Shown here piece after piece: positions 9,902 to 21,796 of a stretch of 64,000 nucleotides of DNA. The notes beneath the pieces are model-generated. The model ran no database searches, was not told where the DNA came from, and saw only the letters and a program-made list of their open reading frames with translations. This DNA is from Metallyticus violacea (lineage: Eukaryota; Arthropoda; Insecta; Mantodea; Metallyticidae). Each line of letters starts with the position of its first letter. Within the stretch, counting starts at the first letter, position 1. The stretch lies in contig CM060831.1 in NCBI GenBank assembly GCA_030762175.1, positions 78,034,001-78,098,000 of the forward strand, in the 5' to 3' direction. The position numbers and the translations under genes were made by a program.

Positions 9902-10072
9902 AGTTTTATTTTCAAACAAAAGAAAAATTCCTGCAACTGGACAGAGGAAGAGAAAGAAACATTGCTTTCAATGATGAGAGAAATAAAGAATAAACATATA
10001 ACCATGCAATGTACAGAAGCATGGAAGGGAGTGGGGATATTTATGGCGCCGTTAACATATAGTATATAAATT
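9902..10072 (+). pseudogene. Possible Myb/SANT-like DNA-binding domain fragment
   Basis: The frame reads CNWTEEEKETLLSMMREI, then TEAWKGVGIFM, and stops. The W-x-EEE-K-x-x-LL start and the later xxAWKxVxxFM helix fit the Myb/SANT-like (zeste or Harbinger-associated) DNA-binding family, which is usually about 80 residues with this spacing. A pyrimidine-rich stretch ending in TTTTATTTTAG (about 9892-9902) would serve as a splice acceptor just upstream. It lacks the remainder of a protein, and the frame closes at TAA soon after the domain. It could be one exon of a host gene or a relic of a Harbinger-type transposon. The match covers only about 35 residues. Confidence 0.35.
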
Positions 10073-10243
10073 ATTATTCTGTTTACTATTTTATACCACA
10101 CAAAATTATTTCTGGGGAACCTTAGACATGTTTTGATTTATTTTTAATAGTAGTTATCTGTAATATTATACACAAAATAAATTTCAACATATAAGGGCAG
10201 TTTAACCCTGTTTCTTTTGGCATCTCGCTTTAAGCGGCGTAAT

Positions 10244-10244
<1 letters not shown>

Positions 10245-10303
<59 letters not shown>
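10245..10303. repeat. (ATT)n microsatellite
   Basis: About 20 uninterrupted units. A frame through it reads poly-Asn and is not a gene. Confidence 0.95.
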
Positions 10304-10305
<2 letters not shown>

Positions 10306-10324
10306 TAATTTAAGGAATTTTTCA

Positions 10325-10450
10325 ATGGCTCTGGTCATGCTGACGTTCCACTATATTAAGGCGTGAAAGGCCAATAAATTTTGCTCAGAGGCCTCTTCTT
10401 TCAGGCTTAAAGTTTTTTGCGTTACCTAAAGAAAATCGTGGTCCCGTACT
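10325..10450 (-). mobile_element. SINE-A fragment
   Basis: Mid-body only: AAATTTTGCTCAGAGGCCTC and CTTCTTTCAGGCTTAAAG are recognisable. Head and tail are missing. It lies next to the ATT microsatellite. Confidence 0.7.
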
Positions 10451-10685
10451 TATCCCCTGCATACAAAATAATGCCGCAAGAAAATACTGAGTGCACAAGT
10501 CACATGTAAAATTGTTGTCTTTATAATAGCTTTTTGTCTTTCAGCCTTTTTCAGGGCATCAGATCAAGTTCTAATACGCTTATTATGAGCAAAACAAAAA
10601 TAAATAAATAAATAACATTCACACATAGTATACACCACATTGTATTATATGTTAAGGCGCATGCACCAATGCGATAGTGTCAAAC
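10451..10685. other. Unannotated AT-rich interval
   Basis: Short (AATA)n run near 10600. No other feature. Confidence 0.4.
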
Positions 10686-10698
10686 AGCACTTTAATCT

Positions 10699-10826
10699 TT
10701 AAAACAATTAAATTCTCTCGGGCTGTTTTGCCGTGGTCCATGGTTTAAATTACTACCATTGGAAATTGGTAGTAATTTAAACCATGAACCACGGCAAAAC
10801 AGCCCGGGAGAATTTAATTGTTTTAA
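10699..10826. repeat. 60-bp inverted repeat with 8-base loop
   Basis: Arms 10699-10758 and 10767-10826 pair with two mismatches in 60 around the loop TTGGAAAT. The arms contain CGGCAAAACAGCCCG and an AT-rich outer part. A direct repeat AGCACTTTAATC occurs outside the arms at 10686-10697 and 10861-10872, which could be a target-site duplication enclosing a 163-bp foldback insertion. Family not recognised. Confidence 0.85.
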
Positions 10827-10872
10827 TGACAACACCGGCCGTGAAAGCCTAAGAAGTACTAGCACTTTAATC

Positions 10873-12604
10873 GTTGCACTCAGACTGGCCAAAAGTGATC
10901 AATCGTCTGTATTTTCATCATTTGGAGCAAGTTTACACCGGGAACGTTGGTGAAATGTTGGTACCTCTTAATACTTGCACATGCAAGGATTGCAGCTTTC
11001 CAGTGTGTATACGTCAGTAGGGTTTTGTCTAAGTATGGAACCACGATTAGGCATCAACCGGTTTGGTGAAATTAATTTACGGAAAAGTGTAAGTGCACAA
11101 TGCGCCTCAATTTTGAACCTATAATAATCAATGGAGTAAATGATAGGGTACATGATTAATTAAAATTACTGAGAAAATGTGGAGTGAACTTGTATATTGT
11201 AGCATATAGGCGGTTGGAGTTCCAAGTGACGGTTGAAGGTTTGAACATGGGGAAAGGTTAGCTCTACGCATGCGCAGATACAACGCGTAGTGCTTTGAAG
11301 GGAGTGGATACTGCTTCATCTGCTCCTTAACGAGTTAAGATAAATAATTATGTTAATAAAATAATCTTGTAGAATTTGGAAGTGTTCATACTTTTAGAGA
11401 TTACCTCGGTCCTTGTTTTCATTTAATTCTGGTTAGTATTTGTTTGGATATTTGCAGGTAAGTGACGAGCTTGCTCGTTGTCCGGCCTAATGATGACGAT
11501 GAAACGGCCAGTAACTCTAAGGTAGGCCGTGGCACTATAAAGCTCTGAAGCCTATAATGTACAGAAAGTACAGATATAATGTAAAAACAGTTGTCTTTGG
11601 AAACCCTACAGGATTACAGTGGCAAAATGACTTATGGTGACTAGTTTTACGTAAGCCTGAAGTTTTATCTTGACGTGAACTGCAAGCATAATGACGAAGA
11701 ACCTTTTTCTCAATGGAAATTGGCAAGCCGCGGTTATCTATATTGATATATACTTAAGACAAATTAACTCAATCAATTTCTCGCATTTTCTTTGGAAAAT
11801 CTGTATCTACTCCTAAAGGGTACGTCACTATGCTTTCTAATTATATCCACTTTGGCCAAAATATTTTCCTCCGTTGTCTCATTTCACGAATTCTACGAAC
11901 AAAAGCCGCGCCATTAACTCTACTTTGCAATGGTAGTCCCTATTTAATCTACACTCCCGAATTAGACTAAAACTTAGGTCAGACTACGGCGTTAGCGCAA
12001 GTTCCGATTTATGAATGGGAAAAACCTAGGTCCGCTATTAATTTACCGGAAGTGCCTAATTGGTCCGTACTAAGAACGTCTTTAGAAGCTTAATAACTGG
12101 CAAATTTCTAACTCTGGTTTAAATCAGATGGGACTGGTGAGCGCTTTACTTTGAGGTGCTCACTGCAAAAAGAGAAAATATTAGCCTCGCTTAGAAATCA
12201 AGAAGCTGCTCATTGACATGCTGAGAGCGGCTTGCGGCTTGGCTCCTTTCCGGTCTCGTCCCTCGACATAATTAGCGATGCTTTCAGCTTCCTTCCTTTT
12301 TCTGCAGATTTACGCGCAAGGCTTCTCTCTTGAAGTTTTTGGTTAAGAAGTTAGCGATTCTACATTCAATTAAAAGTTCTTGGAAATCAACGGTTCCTCG
12401 GCCTTAAAGCCATTGTGCAACATTCGGCCTATTACAGAAATAATTTGCGAATTCAGCTTTGCTGGAAATATCTTATTAAATTAGAAGGGAAAAATATAAC
12501 ATCTGTTTCAATACTGCACATGTTTACTGGAGACTTACACATCGAATAGACATTACGTTACTCAGTAATGCAAAGTATTCATTCTAATAAGGAAAACAAA
12601 CAAA
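10873..12604. other. Long unannotated interval
   Basis: No recognisable genes or repeats. A consensus-like splice donor (CAG|GTAAGT) occurs at 11456-11463 without a supporting exon. Confidence 0.4.
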
Positions 12605-13045
12605 ACCGCACACAAGCATGTCCAGAAAACTCTTCATATCACACGCTAAATGCCAAAAGCTGGATGCTGCATCACCATAATGCACGGCCGCATATAGCAA
12701 AATTTTGCTGAATATCTCACAAAAATCAATTTGAAGCGTATCCCTCTTCTACCCTGTAGTCCAGGTTCAGTCCTGTGGGTCTACTTCTTTTCCCCACATT
12801 GAAGAAACCTGGTCATGGGAGACATTTTCAATAATCAGAAACAGTGGGGAAGGCTGCGGAGGCGATTTTGAAGGACGAGTCAATAATAGTTTCCACCATG
12901 ACTTTGAAGACTGGCAGAAACACTGGGACTACTGATTACATCCGACAGGAAGTACTTTGAAAAAGATCATAAAACTTAGGAGGATAAGTAGAGGCAAGTT
13001 ATCAGAGAAAAAAGAAATTATTCTTTATTGAACAACCCCCTCATA
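12605..13045 (+). mobile_element. Mariner 3' fragment (TIR family GAGGGCTGTTCAATAAAG)
   Basis: The plus strand reads SWMLHHHNARPHIAK, then FPTLKKPG near 12790, the second and third catalytic regions of a mariner transposase. The second catalytic Asp (HDN) is His (HHN). The third block is disrupted. The right end TTATTCTTTATTGAACAACCCCC(TCA) matches, as a reverse complement, the termini of the mariner at 30073-31128. The 5' two thirds are missing. Confidence 0.7.
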
Positions 13046-13145
13046 GTTCATACCTATTGGTGAAAAATATTAAGAGTTACATCCAAATATGTATAAATTA
13101 TCTAGAAGCTCAGTCAATGATGAATATTAGAGTTGGTAAGCGTAA

Positions 13146-13835
13146 TACCGTGCGATCAGCTTCGTTTTCCACCGAAGTATTTTGCCAATGGGCGCTAGTC
13201 GGTGATTAGGGTAAAACAATAAAACCAATTTAAGAGGCGAGGCACTTTACTTACCAAATTATCAAATGAGATGTATTTGGCATCTCTTTAAGAAATTATT
13301 CATCAATCGCTGTAGTTCATTTTGAGAATCCGGACAATTTCCTGACGAAATTATCTTTGAGTTCCTGTATGGTGTGCCAGTTCGTATTGTACTTGTTATT
13401 TTTTAATTCACTCCAGATATAACACTCCCAGGCTGTTAAATCGAGAGACCGAGGGGATCACAAATCCCTACTATTAACTCCGTCTTGTGTAAACACATTG
13501 TTAATAGCCCTCATGGAACTATGAGAAGAGGCAGAGGTCTATTGAAAAAATACATAGCACGATCCCAGTTGGTTAATTCTTTGAAAAAAAAATGGGCCCT
13601 ATGATTCTTTCACCACTGAGTTAACACTTAGAATCGTACACGCTGTACCATAGTAAACACACCAGGCATTTTAGTTTACTGTTGAATTAAGAAACGCACA
13701 ACACAACTGCGCTACGACTGCAAGGTCAACAAGTAAGCAAGTAGGTCTGCTACCCCCTCCACGGCGCTGCGAACAAGTGGGGGCTCGATCATACGAAAAG
13801 CTCCGGGCTGGGAAAGCATTACTGATTGCACGGTA
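13146..13835 (-). mobile_element. Tc1-like internally deleted element, copy A
   Basis: 690-bp minus-strand unit. Both ends start TACCGTGC(G/A)ATCAG and are flanked by TA, the Tc1/mariner target. The 5' part carries the start of the transposase (VFTMVQRV..VLT). After a short spacer the C-terminal part follows (SELKNNKYNTNWHTIQELK), then a 3' untranslated block containing TTAAATTGGTTTTATTG. The DNA-binding domain and the catalytic core are deleted. The same architecture occurs in copy B (29125-29875), and the 3' half in copy C (44650-45099). Confidence 0.75.
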
Positions 13836-14264
13836 GATTTTGAGGTAGTACGAGGCAGAATGGCTTAATTAAAATATTAACCTAGCCATGGCGGCTTCTG
13901 TTTGATGTTAAAATGAAATACTCTTCCCGAGGTTTCAGCACCATCTCAAGTTATAAAAGGCAAGGAGTTTGTAACACGAAAAGATAATGAGAAAAGGAGA
14001 TGTGTAAAAGTAAGGTCAAAATTGGTAAATTCGAATGGTTATTTAAAATAAAAGTATAACGCTGCCTCCAAAGTAAGCTACATAACATGAAAAATGAGTG
14101 CCGTATGCTTAGTGCAATATTTTATGACAAGTTTTGAAAATCAGGATTTGCTCGCTCAGAAAGCAAATTTGAAGATGTTCTAATACATTTTAACCTTGTT
14201 TTGCATTAACACTGACTTATTAGCATCTATTGAACTTTATTTCCACTTTATCAATGCGTTATTT
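13836..14264. other. Unannotated AT-rich interval
   Basis: No recognisable feature. Confidence 0.4.
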
Positions 14265-14273
14265 TTTTTTTTC

Positions 14274-14366
14274 CTGGACCACAGATTCCCTATCTCATTG
14301 CTTGTCTAAGATTCCTCTGCAATCTCTGAGTAATTCATTACTACCTGTTTATCCTTAACTGAAGAA
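14274..14366 (-). repeat. Dispersed terminal repeat R2, copy 1
   Basis: About 90 bp related to 23377-23456 and 35010-35096. Read on the minus strand they share an ACCGGGTGTTAAT-like start (here AACAGGTAGTAAT), a CAGAGATTG(C/T)AGA block, CTTAGACAAGCAAT and GATAGGGAAT. Likely the terminus of an unrecognised DNA transposon or LINE. Confidence 0.5.
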
Positions 14367-17141
14367 ATAACGAATAAGGGGGGCTGAAAAAGTGGATAAG
14401 CATATTAAGGCTTTAAAATGAATTTTGTAACTAAGTAATAGGTTAATCTAGTAAGAATCATTTATTAAAATATTCAAAATCAAGAGGAAGAACAATTGTA
14501 TTAGTTATGGAAAAAGTAAGCAATTTACGGTTTGGCAGTAAATACACACTGGATACTTTAAGCCGTTTCCTTAGGTCACAAGGAAGAGACAATGATGGTC
14601 CTTAGCAGTGCGCAAAGTGACCTCTTCAGCAGTAGCTCGTGAAAGCAGGGACTCTTTTAAGATATCCTTGAGGAACGTCTATGTGCACTTTTTTTTCCTT
14701 TCTTTTCCTGGTACTGGCTGACGAGAGTCTTGTTTACGTTGAGCTGCTCTGAAGAGAGGCGATAAGCGACATATGCCAGTAGCAGTTGATACAGCGACCA
14801 TGGTATTTCCTGCTTAGGGTGAACTCTTTCCACACCACTCACCAAAAGGAGAGGATGAACAGCTTCTGGGCAATAAACCCTTTATTCCTATTTACAGCTG
14901 ATAGCACAAGAGGCTAACATATGTGTCCACTACATCTTCACTAACACTAAACATTTATACTGCAGCAAACAGTAAAAGAGGGCACAAAATGTGTTATTGA
15001 ATTGCTCCGCTAGATCCTATGTATCGCTGCCGCAACTCACAGCACGTATTCTTTTTAAAACATAAGACATTCTGTACTCGTCATCATAATAGATACTCCG
15101 CTGTGAGACATGCCTGAATGCTTTCGAAACATTTTTGAGATGCTCGCCGCAGTTCATGCTCCCGAATATTTTGTTTCATGGATGAAGAAGTAGCAGCTGA
15201 GCGGCTTTATACGCACTGCCGACACATACACCACTCTTGCTGGGCTAATCATGTTAAAAGACTTTCAAGGAGAAGTTTTTATCGATAGCATATTTCATCA
15301 AGTTTCTCCTGGGGGGGGGGGGCGGAATTTCGGTTTTTTGTCAGTAAAAACACCTTGGATTCGAACCTTGTTCACCAGTCTGAAAATTTCATTTCTAGAG
15401 GTAGATGTCACCCCTGGAAATTAAGTTCGAATTTCTTTTCTATAGCACGATTACAGTTTCTTTTGCACATAATAGCCGCATACTCCACACAGTCTAACAC
15501 ACACTTACTACAGAAATGCAACTTGCGACAGAGGAAGGTCAATTGCGGGCACAGCAGAATTTTTACTGAAGGTCTATCGGTTTCTATACAGACACCCATT
15601 GCGTAGCGGAATGAGAGCAAGGTATTAACTATAACTGGATTTGCTTGTGAAATATTAATTCATAACTTTGTGGTACACGACCAACTTTCGAAGCAAATGT
15701 AATTTAATATTTTGGTTTGTAATGTTCACTGTCTGCCGCGAACGCGAAGTGTTATTAATGTGATATGCTGATATCTTTGATCTTCAGGGCAACATAGTGA
15801 TCAGGCGGAATTATCCATACAAGAGTCGATTAACCCACCACTATATAAGTTCCATCTGCTATTGACGAACACAGTGAATATAAATTATAGGGATGCATTT
15901 TAGGAGTTAAGTGCAAGTATCCACGATAAACTCAGTTACGGTGGATTCATGCTTCTTTCCTGTAACATGTCTGCTCCCAATGGACGTGTTTATGAAGAGT
16001 TTTAAAACGACTCGTTATATCAGGAAAAAGCAGAGGTAATTTGCATGTGTGGACAAGTGAATGAAAAAGATCGGGAGGTAGCATGGGTTTACTAGAAAAG
16101 TTATTTCTTAGAAACAGCAAACGAATCGCAAAACTTTTGCAGCAGTATTTCGTCGTTTGTGTGAAATGAACACGACGGGCGACGAGTGTTATACAAGACA
16201 TTGAGTACAACTTCCAGGCAAGTGGCCTGTCAACCGCTACTTTTCCTAACGCCAGCAACGTGTGTAGGGATTGCCACAAGCAGATTTGCGTCGTCAGCCC
16301 TCTTCACAAATGAAGCCATCTTTGTTGGGAATGACAACAATCATCTGTGGGATAGTGAGAGTCCTTAATGGAAAGGTTGAAGCTCATCACCAGCAATATT
16401 TGCGCTGGAATTTGGATGATCACCAATGTGATAGTTCTTCCACAATTCCTCAAGGACAGTCCTAAGGGATCTTGCTTGAAGATGTGGCCGCAGCATTGTC
16501 CGCGTCGTCGTTAGCAAGCACCTCAACATCTTACCCGTCAGATGGATGGTCAGGGAGGATCTGTTAATGTCCGGACTGCATTCGGACAAAGGCCGGAAAA
16601 TGCGAATGGGTGCATCAATCCTCAATAGTAAAAAGGACGTTAAACTGCATTAAAAATTATGCGATCCTGAGACCCATGGAAGTCAGTTCGAACATTTCAG
16701 AAATAAATTGCAATGTACCTGCACTTTGTTCTATTGCGAACTAACTGGGCATCTCTGGACATGTTCATGTGACATTTTTTGTTTCTTTTCCGTTAGGAAT
16801 CACCTTCTGAAGTTGTTTTTATGTTTAAGACAATTACAGTCAAACTTAAGGAAGGTTGGTTAACAAATAAAATAGAACAAGTGCAACCACTGTAAGTTTG
16901 TGACCCAGTGTTAAAATACATTCATCTCTATACATTATTGAGAAGGTGAAAATGTAGTATGCCTTTCTCAAATGAGTCATTAATTTTTCATTAAATTCAA
17001 TGGCACAGGTGCATACATCATCCAAAACAATTTGGGAAGTACGAAACACGTAACTAAAACATACAATAGTTATAGTAATAAAAAACCTGTAGAAAAGAAT
17101 AAGTACGGATAAACATTATGCACTAGATATACACGAACCAG
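14367..17141. other. Long unannotated interval
   Basis: A G12 run lies at about 15311-15322. Positions 15950-16630 hold two minus-strand open frames (110 and 86 codons) of moderate GC that I do not recognise. Their arrangement could be a decayed transposase, but no motif supports this. Confidence 0.4.
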
Positions 17142-17560
17142 TCAGTTAAAAACCGAACATCTGGTGGAAAAGCTAGGCTTGGTCGCCGAATGTGTTGATA
17201 CACATCTCACGGTGAAGCGAGACGTGGATGAAGGGTACTGCTGAACTGCATCCTGTACGTCTTCGTTCTGGGTGAATCGTTTGCCTTTGAGGGCGTCTGG
17301 GTTGCGTTTTGACTTTATCGCCCGCCACAACTTCGTGAGTGTTTTGACATGGCAGTCACAGTTGCTCCTCTTCCCAGAAACTTCATGAGCAGAGGTCATT
17401 TTGATCGAAAAAGAACATCATTACCTTCCATTGGACGGCGTCACCACTGTTTATCACGTTACGTGTACAAATTGACTGTGTTGTTTGGTGCACTAATTCC
17501 TTCCCATGGGACCAAAATGCGCCAGGGTCTGCAACCAGGTCTGTTTCTTTTTATAAAATA
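17142..17560 (-). mobile_element. Tc1/mariner transposase C-terminal fragment
   Basis: Minus strand: ALKGKRFTQNEDVQDAVQQ (about 17240-17300) matches the conserved helix after the third catalytic block of mariner and Tc1-type transposases (LKGKRFxxxEDVxxAV). A one-frame shift further on gives HREMCINTFGDQ, which corresponds to the usual R-W-D-K-C-I-N-x-x-G-D-Y end. Nothing of the N-terminal two thirds is recognisable, although the segment to 17560 may be a decayed catalytic region. No terminal repeats found. Confidence 0.55.
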
Positions 17561-18190
17561 CTTAGTCTCTGTTTTATAATCTTATATCCTCTTTTAACTA
17601 TCAACACAAATTCAAATGTCTAATGCAATTATTTTAAAAAGAAAACATTGCGCACCCAAAATACTTGCAAAATAAACATAAAAGTGGCGGATATTAGATG
17701 ATAAAGCATTATTAAAAGAAAAATAAAATGGTAGAGAGAAGAAACTAATAATTATTAGATAGCTTAGTATTTATGTATACGTCTCGAGATAAATTACATG
17801 GTCGTTAATATAATACAGATAGAATTTTAAGATCAGTCGAAAAAGCACATGTAAAGTTGGTAATACTGTAGATCCAAATGTTACAATCTGTGTATTTGTG
17901 AGCTTCTGGATCGAATTCTTTCAAAAAAAAGTTAGGGCTTATTAAGAACCCAGTCTATATTAAATGCTTATCTATTTAAAAAACAATGAAAGTGTAAAAT
18001 TATTTATTTGTTCATGTTTTCAATTCTATTAGTTATTGACAATGTATTTTATATTTCAAAATGAGCCATGTTCAATTAACATATATATGTTAAACGTCTT
18101 ATGGAAAAAAATTATTTGAACTATGTTAAATATCTAATATTCGTTTACTCCTTCCTGAACAGTTCGCTAAACCAGAAAACGGTAAAGATT
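17561..18190. other. Unannotated AT-rich interval
   Basis: Very A+T-rich, no recognised feature. Confidence 0.5.
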
Positions 18191-18204
18191 GACAAAATTA
18201 GAAA

Positions 18205-18420
18205 GTGAGGGGGGAGGGTCTGATCCAAAGTGTGGTTCCCGACATTCTCGAACTTTTTCTACGGTGTGACGATGTCCGATGGAGAAGCAGCGCACCCCCG
18301 TCACGAAAGGCGAGGTGAAGGATCGAGGAGTTGCTGCGTTTGACCGTGTACAGCGTCCTTCGGGGCGAGAGTCGACTCGGCGGCCTTGGCCCCTCGCGGG
18401 CTGTCATGCAAGAGATTTAA
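18205..18420 (+). pseudogene. Unrecognised GC-rich coding-like island
   Basis: A 216-bp island with much higher G+C than several kb on either side. One plus-strand frame runs 71 codons to TAA at 18418-18420 with a single in-frame TGA at 18316-18318, which a C-to-T change in a CGA codon would create. The product would contain LIQSVVPDILELFLRCDDVR before the stop and RIEELLRLTVYSVLRGESRL after it, both amphipathic-looking. No family recognised. An AG precedes it (about 18200), but the upstream pyrimidine tract is poor. It may be a relic exon, a retrocopy, or chance. The opposite-strand frame is Arg/Ser-rich and less protein-like. Confidence 0.35.
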
Positions 18421-20120
18421 TTTTAAAAATACACAGCTAAGGTTTTACACAGAAATGGCGTCTCTCTATGTATTGTACTGAATCCAGGGTAATTTGGCAG
18501 AAAGTACTTACATTTATTATGACAGCAACAATCACTTTTCTGAGCTCTTTTAACGTATATACAAGAATAGACAAAATATATATTCACCAAACAGTGAAAG
18601 AACTGAACTTATTTACAATTAAAATAATTTTACAATATAGCCTGGTTGGGAAAAAAAATCATCTAAATAGAATACACAGTGAATCAACTGGGTGGCCCAC
18701 GAAACACCAACCCGGTAATGGTTTGACAGACTTAAAATATGAATTTCGACTTAAGCTTGTCTTAATGAATTCTCAAGGTTCAAAAGCCACCTTTACCATT
18801 CACAGCAACAGAGAGGTTAAACTAGAAAATTAAGCCAGTGGATCAGCGGCAAGTACAGGAGCAACAATATTACTATAAAAATAGTATGTTATCAAATGGT
18901 TAAATATATTTTGATATCTGATAACAGTTACATGCTAAATTTGGTTCTGTACTGTTTCTCGATGTTTTATTTATTTACCTTTCTAACTGTTATAACAAAG
19001 ACAATAAATAAAGTTATAGAGCTTTTTAACTAAAAGTAAACCTATTGTTCACACTTTAAAAGACATAAATAGCACGAAATTTATTCAACCGCAAACAATT
19101 CAACATAAAATTTATTAACACTGAAATACATAATTTTTGCTATTTAGGGAGGGGAAAAAAAATGAACCAGCCTAACTTGAGTGCGCCGATTACAGAGTTG
19201 TATTCAATTTTTTCTATCACTTCACATGTTAAAATAGCTTTATTTTAAACTTCCGCGTGTATCACTGTTAAAAGCTATTAACGACTAACACAAGAGATTT
19301 TATGTGCTATCAATACAAACAACTAGTGATTAATAAATTGTTTTGCGTTTCGTAACAGGTTAGGTGCATACATATCAAATTAAATGTTTTAATAACATTA
19401 GTACCAAAATAAGAAAATATACGTTATGAAGTTAATACATTGAAATTTAATTCTTTATTGCTTTCAGGGATGACAATGTACATTTAATTTAAGAATTTTA
19501 TGAACGACATTAATAGAGAAAGCTGCGTTAACCAAACTTTTTAAGTTTATTAGATTTGTGCTTAGAGATTAGAGCATAACAGAATTTAGGCTGTCGTATG
19601 TGTTTAAGGACACTTAGTAGAGACCTAAATGGCATTTTTCGTGCTGAACCTCAACAGAATACAAGCTTAGTTTTCTGAAAAGTCATACTGTTTACCCAAA
19701 TGACATTTTTACCACTTATTAAGCAATTATTACTAAATTATAAATTGTTTTTAAATTTTGACTAACATTAATTATCATTATTTTAAATTATGATAATAAA
19801 CCAGGAAAAATGTTAATTTTTTACGTTTTTGCTGCTGTAGGCCCACATTTCCCATAACCTATCAGCATCATCCGATTTTAAAATTAGTATGACAACATGC
19901 TTCTTAATATTACTGGTAAAATAATATACAATTTAAAAGCAAACATTTAATTTTTGAAAACATTCACCAGTTATATACAGCAGTGTTTTGCATGCACAAT
20001 AGAATCCATAGCTCTATCGTATAGAGTATTTTTTTTAATGAAAAGTGCATCTAAAGTAAAAAATATGCAACTTACGACAAATGTCAATAAAAGTGCGTGT
20101 TTGGTGAAAGCATTGTGATC
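18421..20120. other. Long very AT-rich interval
   Basis: The 121-codon open frame at 18468-18833 has no motif and biased AT composition. I see nothing else. Confidence 0.45.
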
Positions 20121-20405
20121 ATATTTAAATTTCCATTTAAAAAGTTAAAATCCCCAAACAAACTAAAATTATAATATATGGTGTAGTCTACAAGCTATGT
20201 ACTTTCATATTATGCATAAAACTAAAAATAAAATTTTGATCCAAAATCTGAAAGCAGTGTAAAAGAAAGCCAGGCCGTGATATTTAAATGTCCTTTATCC
20301 ATTTAAATTCACAAAAATTATATATGGACATAATCTGCAAGCTAAGTAGTTTCATATTATGTATAAATCCAAAAATCGATATTTTTTACCCATAATCTCT
20401 ACAAA
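20121..20405. repeat. Imperfect tandem duplication, about 160-bp period
   Basis: The segment starting ATATTTAAATTTCCATTTAAA at 20121 recurs, diverged, from 20279. Shared blocks include CAAGCTATGTACTTTCATATTATGCATAAA versus CAAGCTAAGTAGTTTCATATTATGTATAAA and a following AAAAAT..ATAATCT. Confidence 0.6.
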
Positions 20406-21566
20406 GTGTTCTTATGGTTATACGTCTTGCACTACCACCATCACGCCCATGTAAGTGACAAACATCATCAGGACATCTCTATTGAGTTAATTGCAGCGAT
20501 CAACTGCAAGCTATAGAAGTGAAGTCTCCAGCGGTGTTTATTACTTATAGGCGCGAAGAGATGGACGGAGAAGCGATTAAATGGAGGAAAAAGAATATTT
20601 TAGTACCAAGTGTAGTACAGTGGAGCTGCAGTTCCCTCCCACCCGCCTTAAATGCTTTCAGACTGCCTCCTCGCGCACCTGTAAGCAACTGCTCCTCCTT
20701 TAGTAACTTTGAATTATAAGATTTAACTGCATAGAAGTGTTAGAACAAATGTGGCGTAGTGAATCAATTTCAGTGTAAGACAAGTATAGTTTCCCCAGTA
20801 GCAGACAAAAAACATTGTTATTTTGTAGACCAGTGTTTTCAACAACTCTTGGGTACTAAACAAACGTTAAAAATATTACAAGAATTGAAAGTCTGCGATC
20901 TTCTGCGGCATGACCCAAATAAGAACTGTTCAAAACTCTTATGTCAGCACAGATGCCCAGATGATGTTAGCTAATTCCCGTTTTCTAAAATGCAAGCACA
21001 TTACTTAGAAATAGAAAAAGAAAACTATCCGCATTTATATTAATATAAAATGTTTTCACCCATGCATGATACATTTTTGAGCTATTTTAGTTATACTATG
21101 AGTAATGCCATTATTACTTTAAAATACTGAATTTAATATACTATTTTGTTATTATCATTGCATGGAATATATTTATTGTTATGTAGTTATAAAACGTTAT
21201 TAAAATTGTTTTAGACTATTCATTTCGTAAGGAATATATACATGTACCGGAGCTACACCTTCAGAGGTTATAACGGGGGGGGGGGGCATAGACAAGCAAT
21301 TTGATATGTGAAATCTTTCGCCCACGAAGAAAAATACCGCAGTTATTTAATGCCGAAGTTGAAACTAGATGCTGATAAGTAACAAGTCAGTGTTTACAGA
21401 AAATGGGCTAACAATTTACCTCAGAATATCTTCAAACCTGCTTGGAGAGCGAGGAAATCCGCGTTTTCAATAACATCTCCAAATCTCTGTCTAATCATAT
21501 GACAGTACGAGTTAACCTGTTTATCGTGGTATGAAGCTTAGACTAGAGAACTGTATGGCCTGAATA
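20406..21566. other. Unannotated interval
   Basis: Contains a G10 run near 21277. Positions 20500-20720 are somewhat GC-richer with a 66-codon open frame. No motif recognised. Confidence 0.4.
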
Positions 21567-21796
21567 CGAGGGCTACCTTTTAAGTTTTTACAAAAACTAG
21601 GAAAGAAACAATTTTTTTTTTTTCGGAACCTGTTTTGTTGCTTTTCAAAATATTCGCCTTTAAGGTTTATACGTTTTTGCATGCGTTCAAACCAATTATC
21701 GAAACAGTTTTTCCACTCTGAAGTTGGTATCTCAAAAACATGGTTTTTAAAGGCTTCAACAGTTTCTTGAGGTGATGAAAATCGCTGTTCACACAT
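21521..21796 (-). pseudogene. Mariner transposase C-terminal open segment
   Basis: 91 codons opening within the C-terminal third of the transposase of the mariner at 21567-23125: MCEQRFSSPQETVEAF, then SEWKNCFDNWFERMQKRIN, then GEYFEKQ. The native protein ends at about GEYFEKQ, and the frame then runs on through the left terminal inverted repeat. Upstream on the minus strand it is separated from the catalytic core by a small deletion. Confidence 0.85.

Noticed and set aside
10144..10338. Asn-rich 64-codon frame
   Set aside because: It is a translation of the ATT microsatellite.
11456..11463. Splice donor CAG|GTAAGT
   Set aside because: No plausible exon precedes it in any frame. Such 8-mers occur by chance.
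18468..18833. 121-codon open frame
   Set aside because: AT-rich, no motif, and no acceptor or repeat support. Likely chance in AT-rich DNA, though chance frames of this length are uncommon.
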